The notes: generated by a model not told the origin, from the letters alone. A stretch of DNA of 10,558 nt from an uncultured Rubrobacteraceae bacterium (GCA_902805985.1 CADCUW010000435.1:2071-12628), one strand, 5' to 3'; shown: positions 1 to 6,883, counted from the first letter of the stretch. Translations and numbers: made by a program.

Positions 1-84
1 CTCCAGGAGCATCGGCAGCCGGAACGACGCCGGCGCCTCCTCGAACTCGGCGGCTATCATCTCAAGCTTCTGCGGCATACTCAT
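1..84 (-). CDS. SufE-like Fe-S cluster assembly protein, N-terminal fragment
   Basis: Only the first 28 codons are inside the window; the gene continues past the left edge. The minus-strand reading begins MSMPQKLEMIAAEFEEAP and ends RLPMLLE. This resembles the start of SufE-family sulfur acceptors, which begin with a short helix followed by a hydrophobic LLLE(Y/F) motif; some actinobacterial members also open with MSMP. SufE proteins take persulfide sulfur from the cysteine desulfurase SufS and pass it to the SufBCD scaffold in the cytosol. The start at base 84 is preceded by a GGGGTG ribosome-binding sequence; a second ATG two codons in (base 78) is an alternative. The catalytic cysteine lies outside the window, so the family call rests on a short N-terminus. 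The gene is divergent from znuA across a long intergenic region. Confidence 0.55.
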   Translation of the reverse strand, partial: MSMPQKLEMIAAEFEEAPASFRLPMLLE

Positions 85-190
85 AACACCCCGATCATAC
101 CAGACACACAACCCACTTCGACCCGCCAACATAGATCCCCCCTCCCGCATCCCAGCGAGCCGCATCCATCCCCCCGGACTAAGCGCGTCC

Positions 191-226
191 CTCGCCCACC
201 TTCTCGCCCGACCTTCTCGCCCGACC
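191..226. repeat. 13-bp tandem repeat with a degenerate third copy
   Basis: TTCTCGCCCGACC occurs at 201-213 and again, identically, at 214-226. The preceding bases 191-200 (CTCGCCCACC) form an imperfect truncated copy, and TTCC after the array starts a fourth. The array ends 12 bases before the TGATAAT inverted repeat, so it occupies the -35 side of any promoter there. It could be a replication-slippage duplication or a set of binding sites. Confidence 0.85.
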
Positions 227-238
227 TTCCCTTGTTCT

Positions 239-254
239 GATAATAGAGTATCAT
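239..254. promoter_or_regulatory. Candidate Fur/Zur-family operator overlapping a promoter -10
   Basis: TGATAATAGAGTATCA is an inverted repeat of TGATA/TATCA. Its outer halves, TGATAAT and AGTATCA, closely match Fur-family half-sites (7-1-7 consensus TGATAAT-N-ATTATCA), but there are two central bases instead of one. It is the only AT-rich island in the gap. GATAAT at 239-244 matches 5 of 6 bases of a sigma-70 -10 toward znuA, and TATTAT on the opposite strand does the same toward the sufE-like gene. No good -35 is visible: TTCTCG at 214-219 is weak, with 19-bp spacing. Position before a zinc ABC operon suggests Zur-type repression. This is inference; Fur, MntR-like or chance are alternatives. 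Confidence 0.4.
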
Positions 255-292
255 TTGACGTCGGCGGGCCGGACCCGCGAGATGGCGTGGAG

Positions 293-308
293 CAGCCATC
301 TTTGGCTG
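293..308 (+). other. Possible leader stem-loop upstream of znuA
   Basis: CAGCCA (293-298) pairs with TGGCTG (303-308) around a TCTT tetraloop. No T-tract follows on either strand, so it is not a standard intrinsic terminator. If the znu promoter is at about 240, this hairpin would sit in the 5' leader. A shorter GCGGG/CCCGC repeat lies just upstream (264-278). Function unknown. Confidence 0.35.
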
Positions 309-453
309 GGGCCCCTCGGCGGCACCGGGTTTGTGAGGAGAGAGGAATACCAGGGCGGCTATGGGTGAAGAGAGACGCGGGGAGAGCGGGAGAGAGCCTC
401 TGGGCGGCGGGTCCGTTAACGCTCGTGTAGCGGAAAAAGCAGAGAGTGAGGAG

Positions 454-1401
454 ATGGGCTTTGGCAGAGTCCTGATGCTGGTTCTCGGGGTGTTACTCTT
501 CCCGATGCTCGCGGCCTGCGGTGGCGAGGGCGAAGGTTCATCCGAAGCCGCCGTCGAAGTGGTCGCCACCTACAGCATCCTCGGGGATCTAGTCGAGAAC
601 GTCGGTGGAGAAAGCGTGCAATTAACGACCCTCGTCGGCCCGAACGGCGACGCCCACACCTTCGAGCCGGCGCCCTCGCACAACGCCGAGCTCGCGGAGG
701 CTGACGTGGTCTTTGAGAACGGCCTCGGGTTCGAGCCCTGGCTCGACGACCTCTACGAGTCCTCGGGCTCCGAAGCCGAGCGCGTGACCGTTACGGACGA
801 CGTCGAAACCAGGCCCGTAGCCAGGGAAGAGCACGGCCACGGAGAGGGTGAACCCGGCGGCGGGCACGGCGAGGTCGACCCGCACGCCTGGCACGCCGTG
901 AACAACACGGTAGTCATGGTGGAGTCCATCAGGGACGCCCTCGCGGAGGCCGACCCGGAGAACGCCGAAGCTTACGAGCGGAACGCCGGGGAGTACATCT
1001 CCGAGCTCGAAGAGCTCGACGCGGATGTGCGAGAGCAAGTCGATTCCATCCCCGAACAGAACCGCATCCTCTTCACCTCCCACGACACCTTCGGCTACTT
1101 CGCCGACCGCTACGGCTTCGGGGTGGACACGGCGCTCGCCTCTGCGAGCACCGAGACGGGCGACCCGTCAGCCGGGGAGACGGCGGAGCTGGTCGAGGAG
1201 ATAGAGAAGAGCGGGGTACCGGCGATCTTCGGCGAGAACGTCTCCGACCCGGGGGTGATGGAGGGGATCTCCGCGGAGGCCGGCGTGGAGCTCGCCCCCC
1301 CGCTCTACACCGACGCCCTCGGCGACCCCGGGAGCGAGGGCGGGACCTACGTCAAGATGGTGCGGTACAACGTCTCCACGATGTCCGAGGCACTCAGGTA
1401 A
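454..1401 (+). CDS. znuA: Zinc ABC transporter substrate-binding lipoprotein ZnuA
   Basis: A 315-aa cluster 9 (A-I) periplasmic-type binding protein that captures metal outside the membrane and delivers it to ZnuB. Residues 1-22 form a lipoprotein signal peptide: Arg5, a hydrophobic stretch, and lipobox LAAC with Cys22 as the lipidated residue. Metal ligands fit the family pattern: His68 (GDAHTFEP), His144 (DPHAW), His210 (TSHDTFGYF) and Asp287. Histidine rather than glutamate at the third position, plus a small His/Gly/Glu-rich loop at about 127-139, favours zinc over manganese. The ATG at 454 is chosen because it gives a complete signal peptide. The in-frame ATG at 361 would add 31 polar residues ahead of it. 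A purine-rich AGGAG directly abuts the ATG, so ribosome spacing is not ideal. The stop overlaps the znuC start by one base (TAATG). Specificity is predicted, not proven. Confidence 0.9.
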   Translation: MGFGRVLMLVLGVLLFPMLAACGGEGEGSSEAAVEVVATYSILGDLVENVGGESVQLTTLVGPNGDAHTFEPAPSHNAELAEADVVFENGLGFEPWLDDLYESSGSEAERVTVTDDVETRPVAREEHGHGEGEPGGGHGEVDPHAWHAVNNTVVMVESIRDALAEADPENAEAYERNAGEYISELEELDADVREQVDSIPEQNRILFTSHDTFGYFADRYGFGVDTALASASTETGDPSAGETAELVEEIEKSGVPAIFGENVSDPGVMEGISAEAGVELAPPLYTDALGDPGSEGGTYVKMVRYNVSTMSEALR

Positions 1402-2171
1402 TGAAAGACCCTTCCCTCCCCTACGGACGCCGGCGCCACACGGACGCCGTCCCCGGGGCGCCGGCGCTCGCGGCGCGGTCCGTCAGCGCCGGGTACGCCG
1501 GCACGCCGGGCCCCGCGTTGAGGGATGTGAGCCTGCGGGTGCCTGCCGGCGCCAGGGTCGCGCTCGTTGGGCCGAACGGCTCGGGGAAGTCCACGCTGCT
1601 CAAGGCGGTGGCGGGGTTGTTGCCGGTGGGCTCGGGGGAGATCCGGATCTACGGTAACCCCGTCGGGGCGTGCCACCACAGGGTCGCTTATCTGCCACAG
1701 CGCGGGGAGGTGGACTGGCGGTTCCCGATCAGCGTCCGCAGGCTCGTCACCACGGGCCGCTACGTCCATCTCGGCTGGCTCAAGCGCCCCGGCCGCAAGG
1801 ACCGCGAGTTCGTCCTTAAGGTAATGGAAGACCTCGGTCTCACATCCCTGGCAGAACGCCAGATCGGACAACTGTCCGGCGGCCAGCAGCAGCGCGCCCT
1901 CCTCGCCCGCGCGCTCGTGCAGGATGGGGATCTGCTCCTCCTGGACGAGCCCCTGAACGCCGTGGACGCCGGCACCCGCGAGACCATCTCCAAGGTCCTC
2001 TCCGAACTGCAGCGGCGGGGCAAGACCATGGTCGTCGCCACCCACGACCTCGCGATCCTCGCCTCCGAGTTCGACGGTGCGCTGTACCTCAGAGAAGGGC
2101 TAGAGGTAGAGCCGGAGCCGGGCGCGTTCGCCGGCCTCCCGGTCGGGAGGGGGGCCGCGTGGGTTGGTTGA
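1401..2171 (+). CDS. znuC: Zinc ABC transporter ATP-binding protein ZnuC
   Basis: A 256-aa cytoplasmic ATPase that powers metal import through ZnuB. All nucleotide-binding motifs are present in order: Walker A GPNGSGKST (57-65), Q-loop Gln100, ABC signature LSGGQQQR (158-165), Walker B LLLLDEP (178-184, catalytic Glu183) and the switch histidine in THD (His215). An N-terminal extension of about 20 residues precedes the ABC fold, and the Pro/Gly-rich tail is not conserved in the family. It starts at the A of the znuA stop codon and its last 13 bases overlap znuB, implying translational coupling. Cluster 9 ATPases for zinc and manganese are hard to tell apart; the zinc call comes from ZnuA. Confidence 0.92.
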   Translation: MKDPSLPYGRRRHTDAVPGAPALAARSVSAGYAGTPGPALRDVSLRVPAGARVALVGPNGSGKSTLLKAVAGLLPVGSGEIRIYGNPVGACHHRVAYLPQRGEVDWRFPISVRRLVTTGRYVHLGWLKRPGRKDREFVLKVMEDLGLTSLAERQIGQLSGGQQQRALLARALVQDGDLLLLDEPLNAVDAGTRETISKVLSELQRRGKTMVVATHDLAILASEFDGALYLREGLEVEPEPGAFAGLPVGRGAAWVG

Positions 2172-2995
2172 CGGAGCCGCTGCAGTTCACGTTCATGCAG
2201 ACCGGGCTGCTCGCGACCGTCCTCGTCGGGGCGACGTGCGCGGTGCTCGGGGTGTACGTGGTCCTGAGAAGTATGGCGTTTATCGGGGACGCTCTGGCGC
2301 ACACGATCCTGCCGGGGCTCGTCGCCGCGTACCTGCTCGGCCTGAACCTGCTGGGCGGCGCGGTGGTCGCCGGGGTCGCCACGGCTTTGGGCATCGGCTG
2401 GCTCTCCCGGCGCGGGACGCTGCGCGAGGACACGGCCATCGGCGTAACCTTCACCGGCATGTTCGCCCTCGGCATCCTGCTCATGAGCACCACCGGCTCC
2501 TTCAGGGACTTCACGCAAATGCTCTTCGGCAACGTCCTCGGCATCGTGCCGGGGGACCTCGTCCTCATCTCGGTACTCGCCCTGCTCGTCCTCGGGTTCC
2601 TCTTTCTCTTCCACAAGGAGCTCGAGTTGACGTCGTTCGACCCGACGCACGCGAGGGCGATGGGGCTTGAGGCGGACAAGATACGCTACGGGCTGCTCGT
2701 CCTGCTCTCCCTGACCGTCGTAGCCGGGGTGCAGGCGGTCGGGGTCGTCCTGATCAGCGCGCTCCTCATCACCCCCGCCGCCGCCGCCTCCCTCATTACC
2801 AACAGCCTCCCCCGCATGATGGCAATCTCCGCGACAATAGCCATCTTCTCGGGCGTGGCGGGCCTCTATGCCTCCTACTTCTTCGACGTCGCCTCCGGTG
2901 CGGCCATCGTCCTCGCCTGCACCGCCTGCTTCGGTGTCGCCTCCGTCGTGCGCGTGGTGCAGCGGGGCGGCGCGGGCAACGGCTCCAGCGCCTGA
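2159..2995 (+). CDS. znuB: Zinc ABC transporter permease ZnuB (ABC-3 family)
   Basis: A 278-aa integral membrane subunit, likely forming a homodimeric channel with ZnuC. About seven to eight hydrophobic segments are visible, roughly at 14-36, 51-80, 93-112, 133-151, 177-207, 218-240 and 246-264. The family motif GDALAHTILPG (43-53) follows the first membrane segment. The charged loop at about 152-178, with FDPTHARAMG, fits the region that docks on the ATPase. The start is GTG at 2159, inside the znuC end, with a GGGAGG Shine-Dalgarno about 8 bases upstream. It is the last znu gene; its TGA overlaps a palindrome and lies 13 bases from the stop of the opposing methyltransferase gene. Confidence 0.92.
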   Translation: MGWLTEPLQFTFMQTGLLATVLVGATCAVLGVYVVLRSMAFIGDALAHTILPGLVAAYLLGLNLLGGAVVAGVATALGIGWLSRRGTLREDTAIGVTFTGMFALGILLMSTTGSFRDFTQMLFGNVLGIVPGDLVLISVLALLVLGFLFLFHKELELTSFDPTHARAMGLEADKIRYGLLVLLSLTVVAGVQAVGVVLISALLITPAAAASLITNSLPRMMAISATIAIFSGVAGLYASYFFDVASGAAIVLACTACFGVASVVRVVQRGGAGNGSSA

Positions 2996-3007
2996 CCCGC
3001 GCGGGTC
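2994..3007. terminator. Palindrome between convergent genes, candidate bidirectional terminator
   Basis: GACCCGCGCGGGTC is a perfect 14-base palindrome between the stop codons of znuB (2993-2995) and the methyltransferase (3009-3011). As RNA it can fold as a 5-bp GACCC/GGGTC stem on a GCGC loop in either direction. There is no T-tract on either side. Some terminators in high-GC actinobacteria reportedly lack U-tails, but a stem this short is weak evidence; position is the main argument. Confidence 0.4.
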
Positions 3008-3008
3008 C

Positions 3009-3680
3009 CTACCCGGTCACGCGGGCTATGGCGAGGCCGTCTATGCGCTCCCGGATCAGGGGCAGCACGATGGCCGAGAGACGCGGGTCCCTCGCCAGCT
3101 TCTCGTTGAACTCGCGCACGGCTTGGGACGTGGAATCGTCCGAATAGATGACGTTCCCTTCGCGGATGACGTTGTCGCCGAGGATAAGGGTTCCCGGCCG
3201 GGAGAGGCGGAGGGACCAGTCCAGGTACTCGGGGTAGCCCTCCTTGTCCGCGTCTATAAAGATCAGGTCGAACGGCCCCTCGTCACCCTCGACCAGCCTC
3301 TGCAGGCTCTGCCGGGCGTCGCCGACCCTGACCTCCACCCTATCCGATACCCCGGCCCGCTCGACGTTCCTGCGGGCTACCTCGGCGTGATGCTCGTCGA
3401 GTTCCAGGGAGAGTAGGGCCCCTCCGTCCGGCAGGGCGCGGGCGAAGTGGATGGCGCTGTAGCCGCCTAGAGTTCCGATCTCGAGTATCCGCCGCGTCCC
3501 GGAGATCTCGACGAGCATCTGCAGGAGCTTCCCCTCCGTCGCCGAGACGTTTATGGACGGTAGCCCCTCTCGCCCGGACTCCCGCAGCGCCGCCTCCAGC
3601 GCCTCGTCCGGCGGCGCGAAGAGGCCCGCGACGTAGTCGTCGATCCGTCGAAGGAGCCGCCTCGTGTCGTCGCCGTCCAT
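3009..3680 (-). CDS. Class I SAM-dependent O-methyltransferase (CCoAOMT-like, Methyltransf_3)
   Basis: A 223-aa cytosolic enzyme predicted to transfer a methyl group from SAM to a hydroxyl, probably of a catechol-type acceptor, with a divalent metal. The SAM-binding glycine motif EIGTLGGYS is at 67-75 and an acidic ribose-binding motif LELDE at 92-96. The metal site matches the caffeoyl-CoA/catechol O-methyltransferase pattern: Asp143 in FIDADK (141-146), then Asp169-Asn170 in GDN, followed by the conserved downstream glycine. Length is typical for bacterial members. The ATG at 3680 has its GGAGGT ribosome site inside the last codons of truA, two bases after the truA stop, so it reads as the operon's last gene. 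The real substrate cannot be told from sequence. Confidence 0.88.
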   Translation of the reverse strand: MDGDDTRRLLRRIDDYVAGLFAPPDEALEAALRESGREGLPSINVSATEGKLLQMLVEISGTRRILEIGTLGGYSAIHFARALPDGGALLSLELDEHHAEVARRNVERAGVSDRVEVRVGDARQSLQRLVEGDEGPFDLIFIDADKEGYPEYLDWSLRLSRPGTLILGDNVIREGNVIYSDDSTSQAVREFNEKLARDPRLSAIVLPLIRERIDGLAIARVTG

Positions 3681-3682
3681 CT

Positions 3683-4432
3683 CTACCTCCAGAGTCTCTC
3701 GCCGTAACCGACCCCCGTGAGCGTCAGGCCCCGGGCCGCGTCGGCCGGCCCGGCCTCGCTACGTTCGCCGCCCGACAGCAAGGCCCCGAAGTGCTCGATG
3801 TCCCTCTTTCCCAAGGCGACCTCCCGCATCGTGCCCACGAGCGTCCGCACCATACCGTACAGGAAAGAGTCGGCGGTGATGCGGTAGGTCAGCAGGTCCC
3901 CCTCCCGCGTCCAGGACGACTCCGTCACCACCCGCTCGAACCGGACGTGGTAGCCCTTGGAGGGCGTAAAGGCCCGGAAGTCGTGTGTGCCGCGAACCAA
4001 CGCCCCCCCCTCCGTCAAGAGGTCGAAGTCCAATTCGCGTGGCTCGTAGGCGGCCCGCCCGCGCATCAGAGGGGCACGGATCTCGTCGTTCACCAGCCGG
4101 TATTCGTAGCTCCTGCTCCTCGCGTCCCTGCGCGCGTCGAAGCCGTCCGGAACCATTACACAGCGCCTGAGCGCGACGTCTTCGGGTAGCACGGCGGTCG
4201 TCTTGTAGGAGACGAGGGAGGGCGACAGGTCCGTCTCGACCTCGAAGGAGACGACCTGGCCGGAGGCGTGCACGCCGGCGTCGGTGCGGCCGGCGACGGA
4301 GAGGCTGACCGGCTGGCGCAAGACAACCCGCAAGGCTTCGGAGAGCTCGCCCTCCACGGTCCTCCGGTCGGGCTGGGCGGCCCAGCCGGCGAAGCGTGCG
4401 CCGTCGTACTCGACGAGGCCGGCGAGCCTCAC
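3683..4432 (-). CDS. truA: tRNA pseudouridine(38-40) synthase TruA
   Basis: A 249-aa enzyme that converts U38, U39 and U40 of the tRNA anticodon arm to pseudouridine. The N-terminal strand LVEYDGARFAGW (6-17) and catalytic motif GRTDAGVHASGQV, with nucleophile Asp51, are diagnostic. Later conserved TruA elements include HDFRAFT and ITADSFLYGMVRTLVGT. The frame stays open upstream through ecfT, but homologous protein begins only at GTG 4432, giving the standard RLAGLVEYDG N-terminus and normal family length. That GTG shares GTGA with the ecfT stop, and no strong separate ribosome site is visible, so translation probably depends on reinitiation. The ecfT-truA linkage is widely conserved. Confidence 0.95.
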   Translation of the reverse strand: MRLAGLVEYDGARFAGWAAQPDRRTVEGELSEALRVVLRQPVSLSVAGRTDAGVHASGQVVSFEVETDLSPSLVSYKTTAVLPEDVALRRCVMVPDGFDARRDARSRSYEYRLVNDEIRAPLMRGRAAYEPRELDFDLLTEGGALVRGTHDFRAFTPSKGYHVRFERVVTESSWTREGDLLTYRITADSFLYGMVRTLVGTMREVALGKRDIEHFGALLSGGERSEAGPADAARGLTLTGVGYGERLWR

Positions 4433-5220
4433 AGGAGTGCTGCCGTCCCGATCGCGAGGACGGTCAGGAGGAGTGCCGCGGCGTCGCGGGCGCGGAAGCG
4501 GAGCTCGCGGTAGCGGACGCGGCCCACGCCGCCCCTGTAGCCCCGGCTCTCCATCGCCTCGGCCAGCTCGTCGGCGCGGCGGAAGGCGCCGACCGTCAGG
4601 GGGATGAGGAGCGGCACGAGCGCCCGCGCCCGCTTGAGGAGCCCGCCGCCGTCGAAGTCCGCGCCGCGGGCGGCCTGGGCGCGGGAGATCTTCTCCGCCT
4701 CCTCCCCGAGCGTCGGGATGAAGCGCAAGGCAATGGTCATCATCATCGCGACCTCGTGGGCCGGGAAGCGGAGCCGCTTCAGCGGGGAGAGCAGATCCTC
4801 CATCCCGTCCGCCAGCGAGACGGGCGCGGTCGTCGCCGTCAACAGGCCCGCCGCCGTCACCAGGATCAGGATCCGCGCCGCCAGCGAGAGCCCGAGCCAC
4901 AGCCCCTCCTCGTGCACCTGAAGAAACCCCAACGCAAACAGCGTCGGCCCCTCCCGCAAGAACAACACCTGGAACAAAAACGTGAGCGCCACGATGAACA
5001 CCACGGGCCTCAGCAGGCCGAGAAAGGCCCGCAGCGGCACCCGGCTCGCCGCGACGAGTGCTGCGGTCGCCGCCCCCGCCGCGAGGAAACCGGCCGCTGA
5101 GTCCACGAAGAAGAGCCCGACCACGAACACGGCCGTCGCGACGACCTTGGCCCGCGGGTCGAGCGCGTGCAGCGGCGATTCGACCGGGTAGAACTGCCCC
5201 ACGCCCCGGGCGAAAGTCAC
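4429..5220 (-). CDS. ecfT: ECF transporter transmembrane subunit EcfT (CbiQ family)
   Basis: A 263-aa membrane subunit that couples the EcfA ATPases to interchangeable substrate-binding S components, which import vitamins or metals. Hydrophobic segments lie at about 26-57, 68-88, 108-130, 157-170 and 247-263. The two cytoplasmic coupling-helix motifs that contact the ATPases are present: Ala-Arg-Gly at 184-186 (AQAARGADF) and Ser-Arg-Gly at 225-227 (AMESRGYRG). The N-terminal SPLHALDPRAKV (15-26) is typical of the family. The start is GTG 5220, overlapping the ecfA2 stop as GTGA; the same overlap recurs at its 3' end with truA. No S-component gene is nearby, which fits a shared group II energising module. 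Confidence 0.94.
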   Translation of the reverse strand: MTFARGVGQFYPVESPLHALDPRAKVVATAVFVVGLFFVDSAAGFLAAGAATAALVAASRVPLRAFLGLLRPVVFIVALTFLFQVLFLREGPTLFALGFLQVHEEGLWLGLSLAARILILVTAAGLLTATTAPVSLADGMEDLLSPLKRLRFPAHEVAMMMTIALRFIPTLGEEAEKISRAQAARGADFDGGGLLKRARALVPLLIPLTVGAFRRADELAEAMESRGYRGGVGRVRYRELRFRARDAAALLLTVLAIGTAALL

Positions 5221-6038
5221 GGGGCAACCCCGATGACGCGGCGGAGCGCCGCGAGCGTCTCCCCGTAGCGCACCGGTGTACCCACCGAAGGCCGCGGAGC
5301 GCCCAATGCCGCGGCGACCCGCACGGTAGCCGGCGCCATCGAGGGATCGCCGTAGAAAACCTCCGCGGGAGAGCCGACGGAACGCACCTCCCCGCCTTCC
5401 AGGACGCAGACCCGGTCGGCCACCTCCGCCACCTCGTCGAGGTCGTGGGAGACGAAGACGACCGTCATGCCTGAGGCCGTCAGGCGTCCGACGAGGCCGA
5501 TGAGGTCCGAGCGCGCGTGGGGGTCGAGGCCTGCTGTGGGCTCGTCGAGGACGAGGATCTCGGGGCCCATGGCGAGGACGCCCGCGATGGCAACCCGCCG
5601 CTTCTCGCCGCCCGAGAGCGCGAACGGTGAGCGGGCGGCGAGGTGCCCCGCGCCGAGTAGTTCCAGCGTCTCGCCTACCCGTTCTCGCACTTCTTCTTCG
5701 CCGAGCCCGAGCCGCCGCGGGGCGAAGGCCACGTCCTCCTCTACCGTCGGCGCGAAGAGGGCCTGCTCCGGCGACTGGAAGACGAGCCCGACGCGGCGCC
5801 GGAGTTCGGTCCGGTCCATGGAGAGCGCGTCCTCCCCGTTCACGAGGACCCTGCCGGCCGTCGGGACGAGCAGCAGGTTCAGGTGCTGGACGAGGGTGCT
5901 CTTGCCGGAGCCTGTGCCCCCGATCACGCCGAGCACCTCCCCCGGCTCCACGCCCAGGGAAACGTCCTTCAAGGCCTCTACCGCGAAGGGCGTCCCCGGC
6001 GAGTAGACGTGCCGCACCCCCTCGAGCTCTACCCTCAC
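5217..6038 (-). CDS. ecfA2: ECF transporter ATP-binding subunit EcfA2
   Basis: A 273-aa ATPase forming the EcfA heterodimer on the cytoplasmic side of EcfT. Walker A is GGTGSGKST (40-48), Q-loop Gln88 sits in VFQSPEQALF, signature LSGGEKRR at 141-148, Walker B ILVLDEP at 161-167 and switch His198 in SHD. The GGTGSGKST form, the VFQSPEQ.LF Q-loop and second place in the gene pair fit the A2 subunit. The start is GTG 6038, sharing GTGA with the ecfA1 stop. It has a C-terminal extension beyond the ABC domain, as usual for EcfA proteins. The A1/A2 assignment is less certain than the family. Confidence 0.92.
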   Translation of the reverse strand: MRVELEGVRHVYSPGTPFAVEALKDVSLGVEPGEVLGVIGGTGSGKSTLVQHLNLLLVPTAGRVLVNGEDALSMDRTELRRRVGLVFQSPEQALFAPTVEEDVAFAPRRLGLGEEEVRERVGETLELLGAGHLAARSPFALSGGEKRRVAIAGVLAMGPEILVLDEPTAGLDPHARSDLIGLVGRLTASGMTVVFVSHDLDEVAEVADRVCVLEGGEVRSVGSPAEVFYGDPSMAPATVRVAAALGAPRPSVGTPVRYGETLAALRRVIGVAP

Positions 6039-6883
6039 CGCGCCTCGACCCCGTCCCTGCTCCTCCGCGCGGCGGCGGCCAGCTCCTCCGGCGTCCGGCA
6101 GAACGGCAGCCCGAGCTCGGCAGCGAGCCTCGGCACCGTCGGCAGCACGAGCCGGTTCTCCCGCAAGAGGTCCGCGTCGGAGAAGAGTTCTACGGGTGTG
6201 GTGTCGGCCGCGAGCCTTCCGCCGTTCAGGACGAGGATACGGTCGGCGTCGAAGAGCTCTTCGAGGTGGTGCGTGACGTGCAGCACGGTCCTCGACCCCG
6301 CGAGTTCCCGGACCCGGCCGAGGACCTCGCGGCGGCCTTCGGCGTCGAGCATGGCGGTCGGCTCGTCGAGGAGCAGGACCTCGGGACGGACGGCCAGCAG
6401 CCCCGCGAGCGCCACCCGCTGCTTCTCGCCGCCGGAGAGGGTGTGCGGCTCCCGGCGCTCGTAGCCCGCGAGCCCGACGGCGGCGATGGCCTCCAGCACC
6501 CTCGCGCGCATCTCGGCCCGCTTTACCCCGAGGTTCTCCAGCCCGAAGGCCACGTCGTCCTCGACGAACGGCGCCACAAGCCCGTTGTCCGGGTTCTGGA
6601 ACAGGACGCCGACCAGGCGGCGGACCTCGAAAGGCTCGGTGGCCGGATCGAGGCCCGTGATGCGGACGCTCCCGGAGTCGGCGGCGAGCAGGCCGTTCAG
6701 GAGCCGGACCAGGGTTGACTTGCCGCCGCCGTTCGGCCCGACCACGCCGACGTACTCGCCGGCCGGGATCTCGAAAGAGACCTCAGAGAGCGCCGGCTCC
6801 GCCGCGCCCGGATAGGAGTAGGTCAGGTTCTCGCAGAGGATGGTGGTGGGATCAGCCAACGTCCGGGGGACCGAGCCTGACAC
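6035..6883 (-). CDS. ecfA1: ECF transporter ATP-binding subunit EcfA1
   Basis: A 282-aa partner of EcfA2 in the energising module. Walker A GPNGGGKST (49-57), Q-loop Gln96 in LFQNPDNGLV, signature LSGGEKQR (149-156), Walker B LLLDEP (170-175) and switch His205 in THH are all intact. The frame is open to 7036, but the upstream part is Arg/Pro-rich and antisense-like, and homology starts near ENLTYSYPG (18-26). I chose GTG 6883, which has a GGGGAGG ribosome site nine bases upstream, giving a 32-base overlap with the oxidoreductase gene. TTG 6859, giving 274 aa, is an alternative with poorer upstream sequence. The residues after the ABC domain (about 235-282) are poorly conserved. Confidence 0.9.
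   Translation of the reverse strand: MSGSVPRTLADPTTILCENLTYSYPGAAEPALSEVSFEIPAGEYVGVVGPNGGGKSTLVRLLNGLLAADSGSVRITGLDPATEPFEVRRLVGVLFQNPDNGLVAPFVEDDVAFGLENLGVKRAEMRARVLEAIAAVGLAGYERREPHTLSGGEKQRVALAGLLAVRPEVLLLDEPTAMLDAEGRREVLGRVRELAGSRTVLHVTHHLEELFDADRILVLNGGRLAADTTPVELFSDADLLRENRLVLPTVPRLAAELGLPFCRTPEELAAAARRSRDGVEAR

Larger units (their letters stand above)
85..453. other. Divergent intergenic region between the sufE-like gene and znuA
   Basis: These 369 bases hold no credible gene. The open frames crossing them are GC-driven, low-complexity and antisense to znuA. The region contains a 13-base tandem repeat (191-226), one AT-rich island with an inverted repeat (239-254), a short GC-rich inverted repeat (264-278), and a 6-bp stem-loop (293-308) followed by the palindrome GGGGCCCC (308-315). 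If transcription toward znuA starts at the AT-rich island, the transcript would carry a leader of roughly 190 to 200 bases. No riboswitch class is recognisable to me. Confidence 0.7.

Noticed and set aside
361..453. In-frame upstream extension of znuA from ATG 361
   Set aside because: It would place 31 polar residues ahead of a textbook lipoprotein signal peptide, which begins at ATG 454.
81..569. Long minus-strand open frame across the intergenic gap and the start of znuA
   Set aside because: Low-complexity Pro/Ser/Arg composition typical of GC-rich shadow frames, with no recognisable domain.
3683..5227. A single 514-codon minus-strand frame that could suggest a fused TruA protein
   Set aside because: Only the last 249 codons resemble TruA. 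The upstream part is Arg/Gly/Ala-rich and lies in another frame over ecfT, whose own frame has clear membrane segments and coupling motifs.
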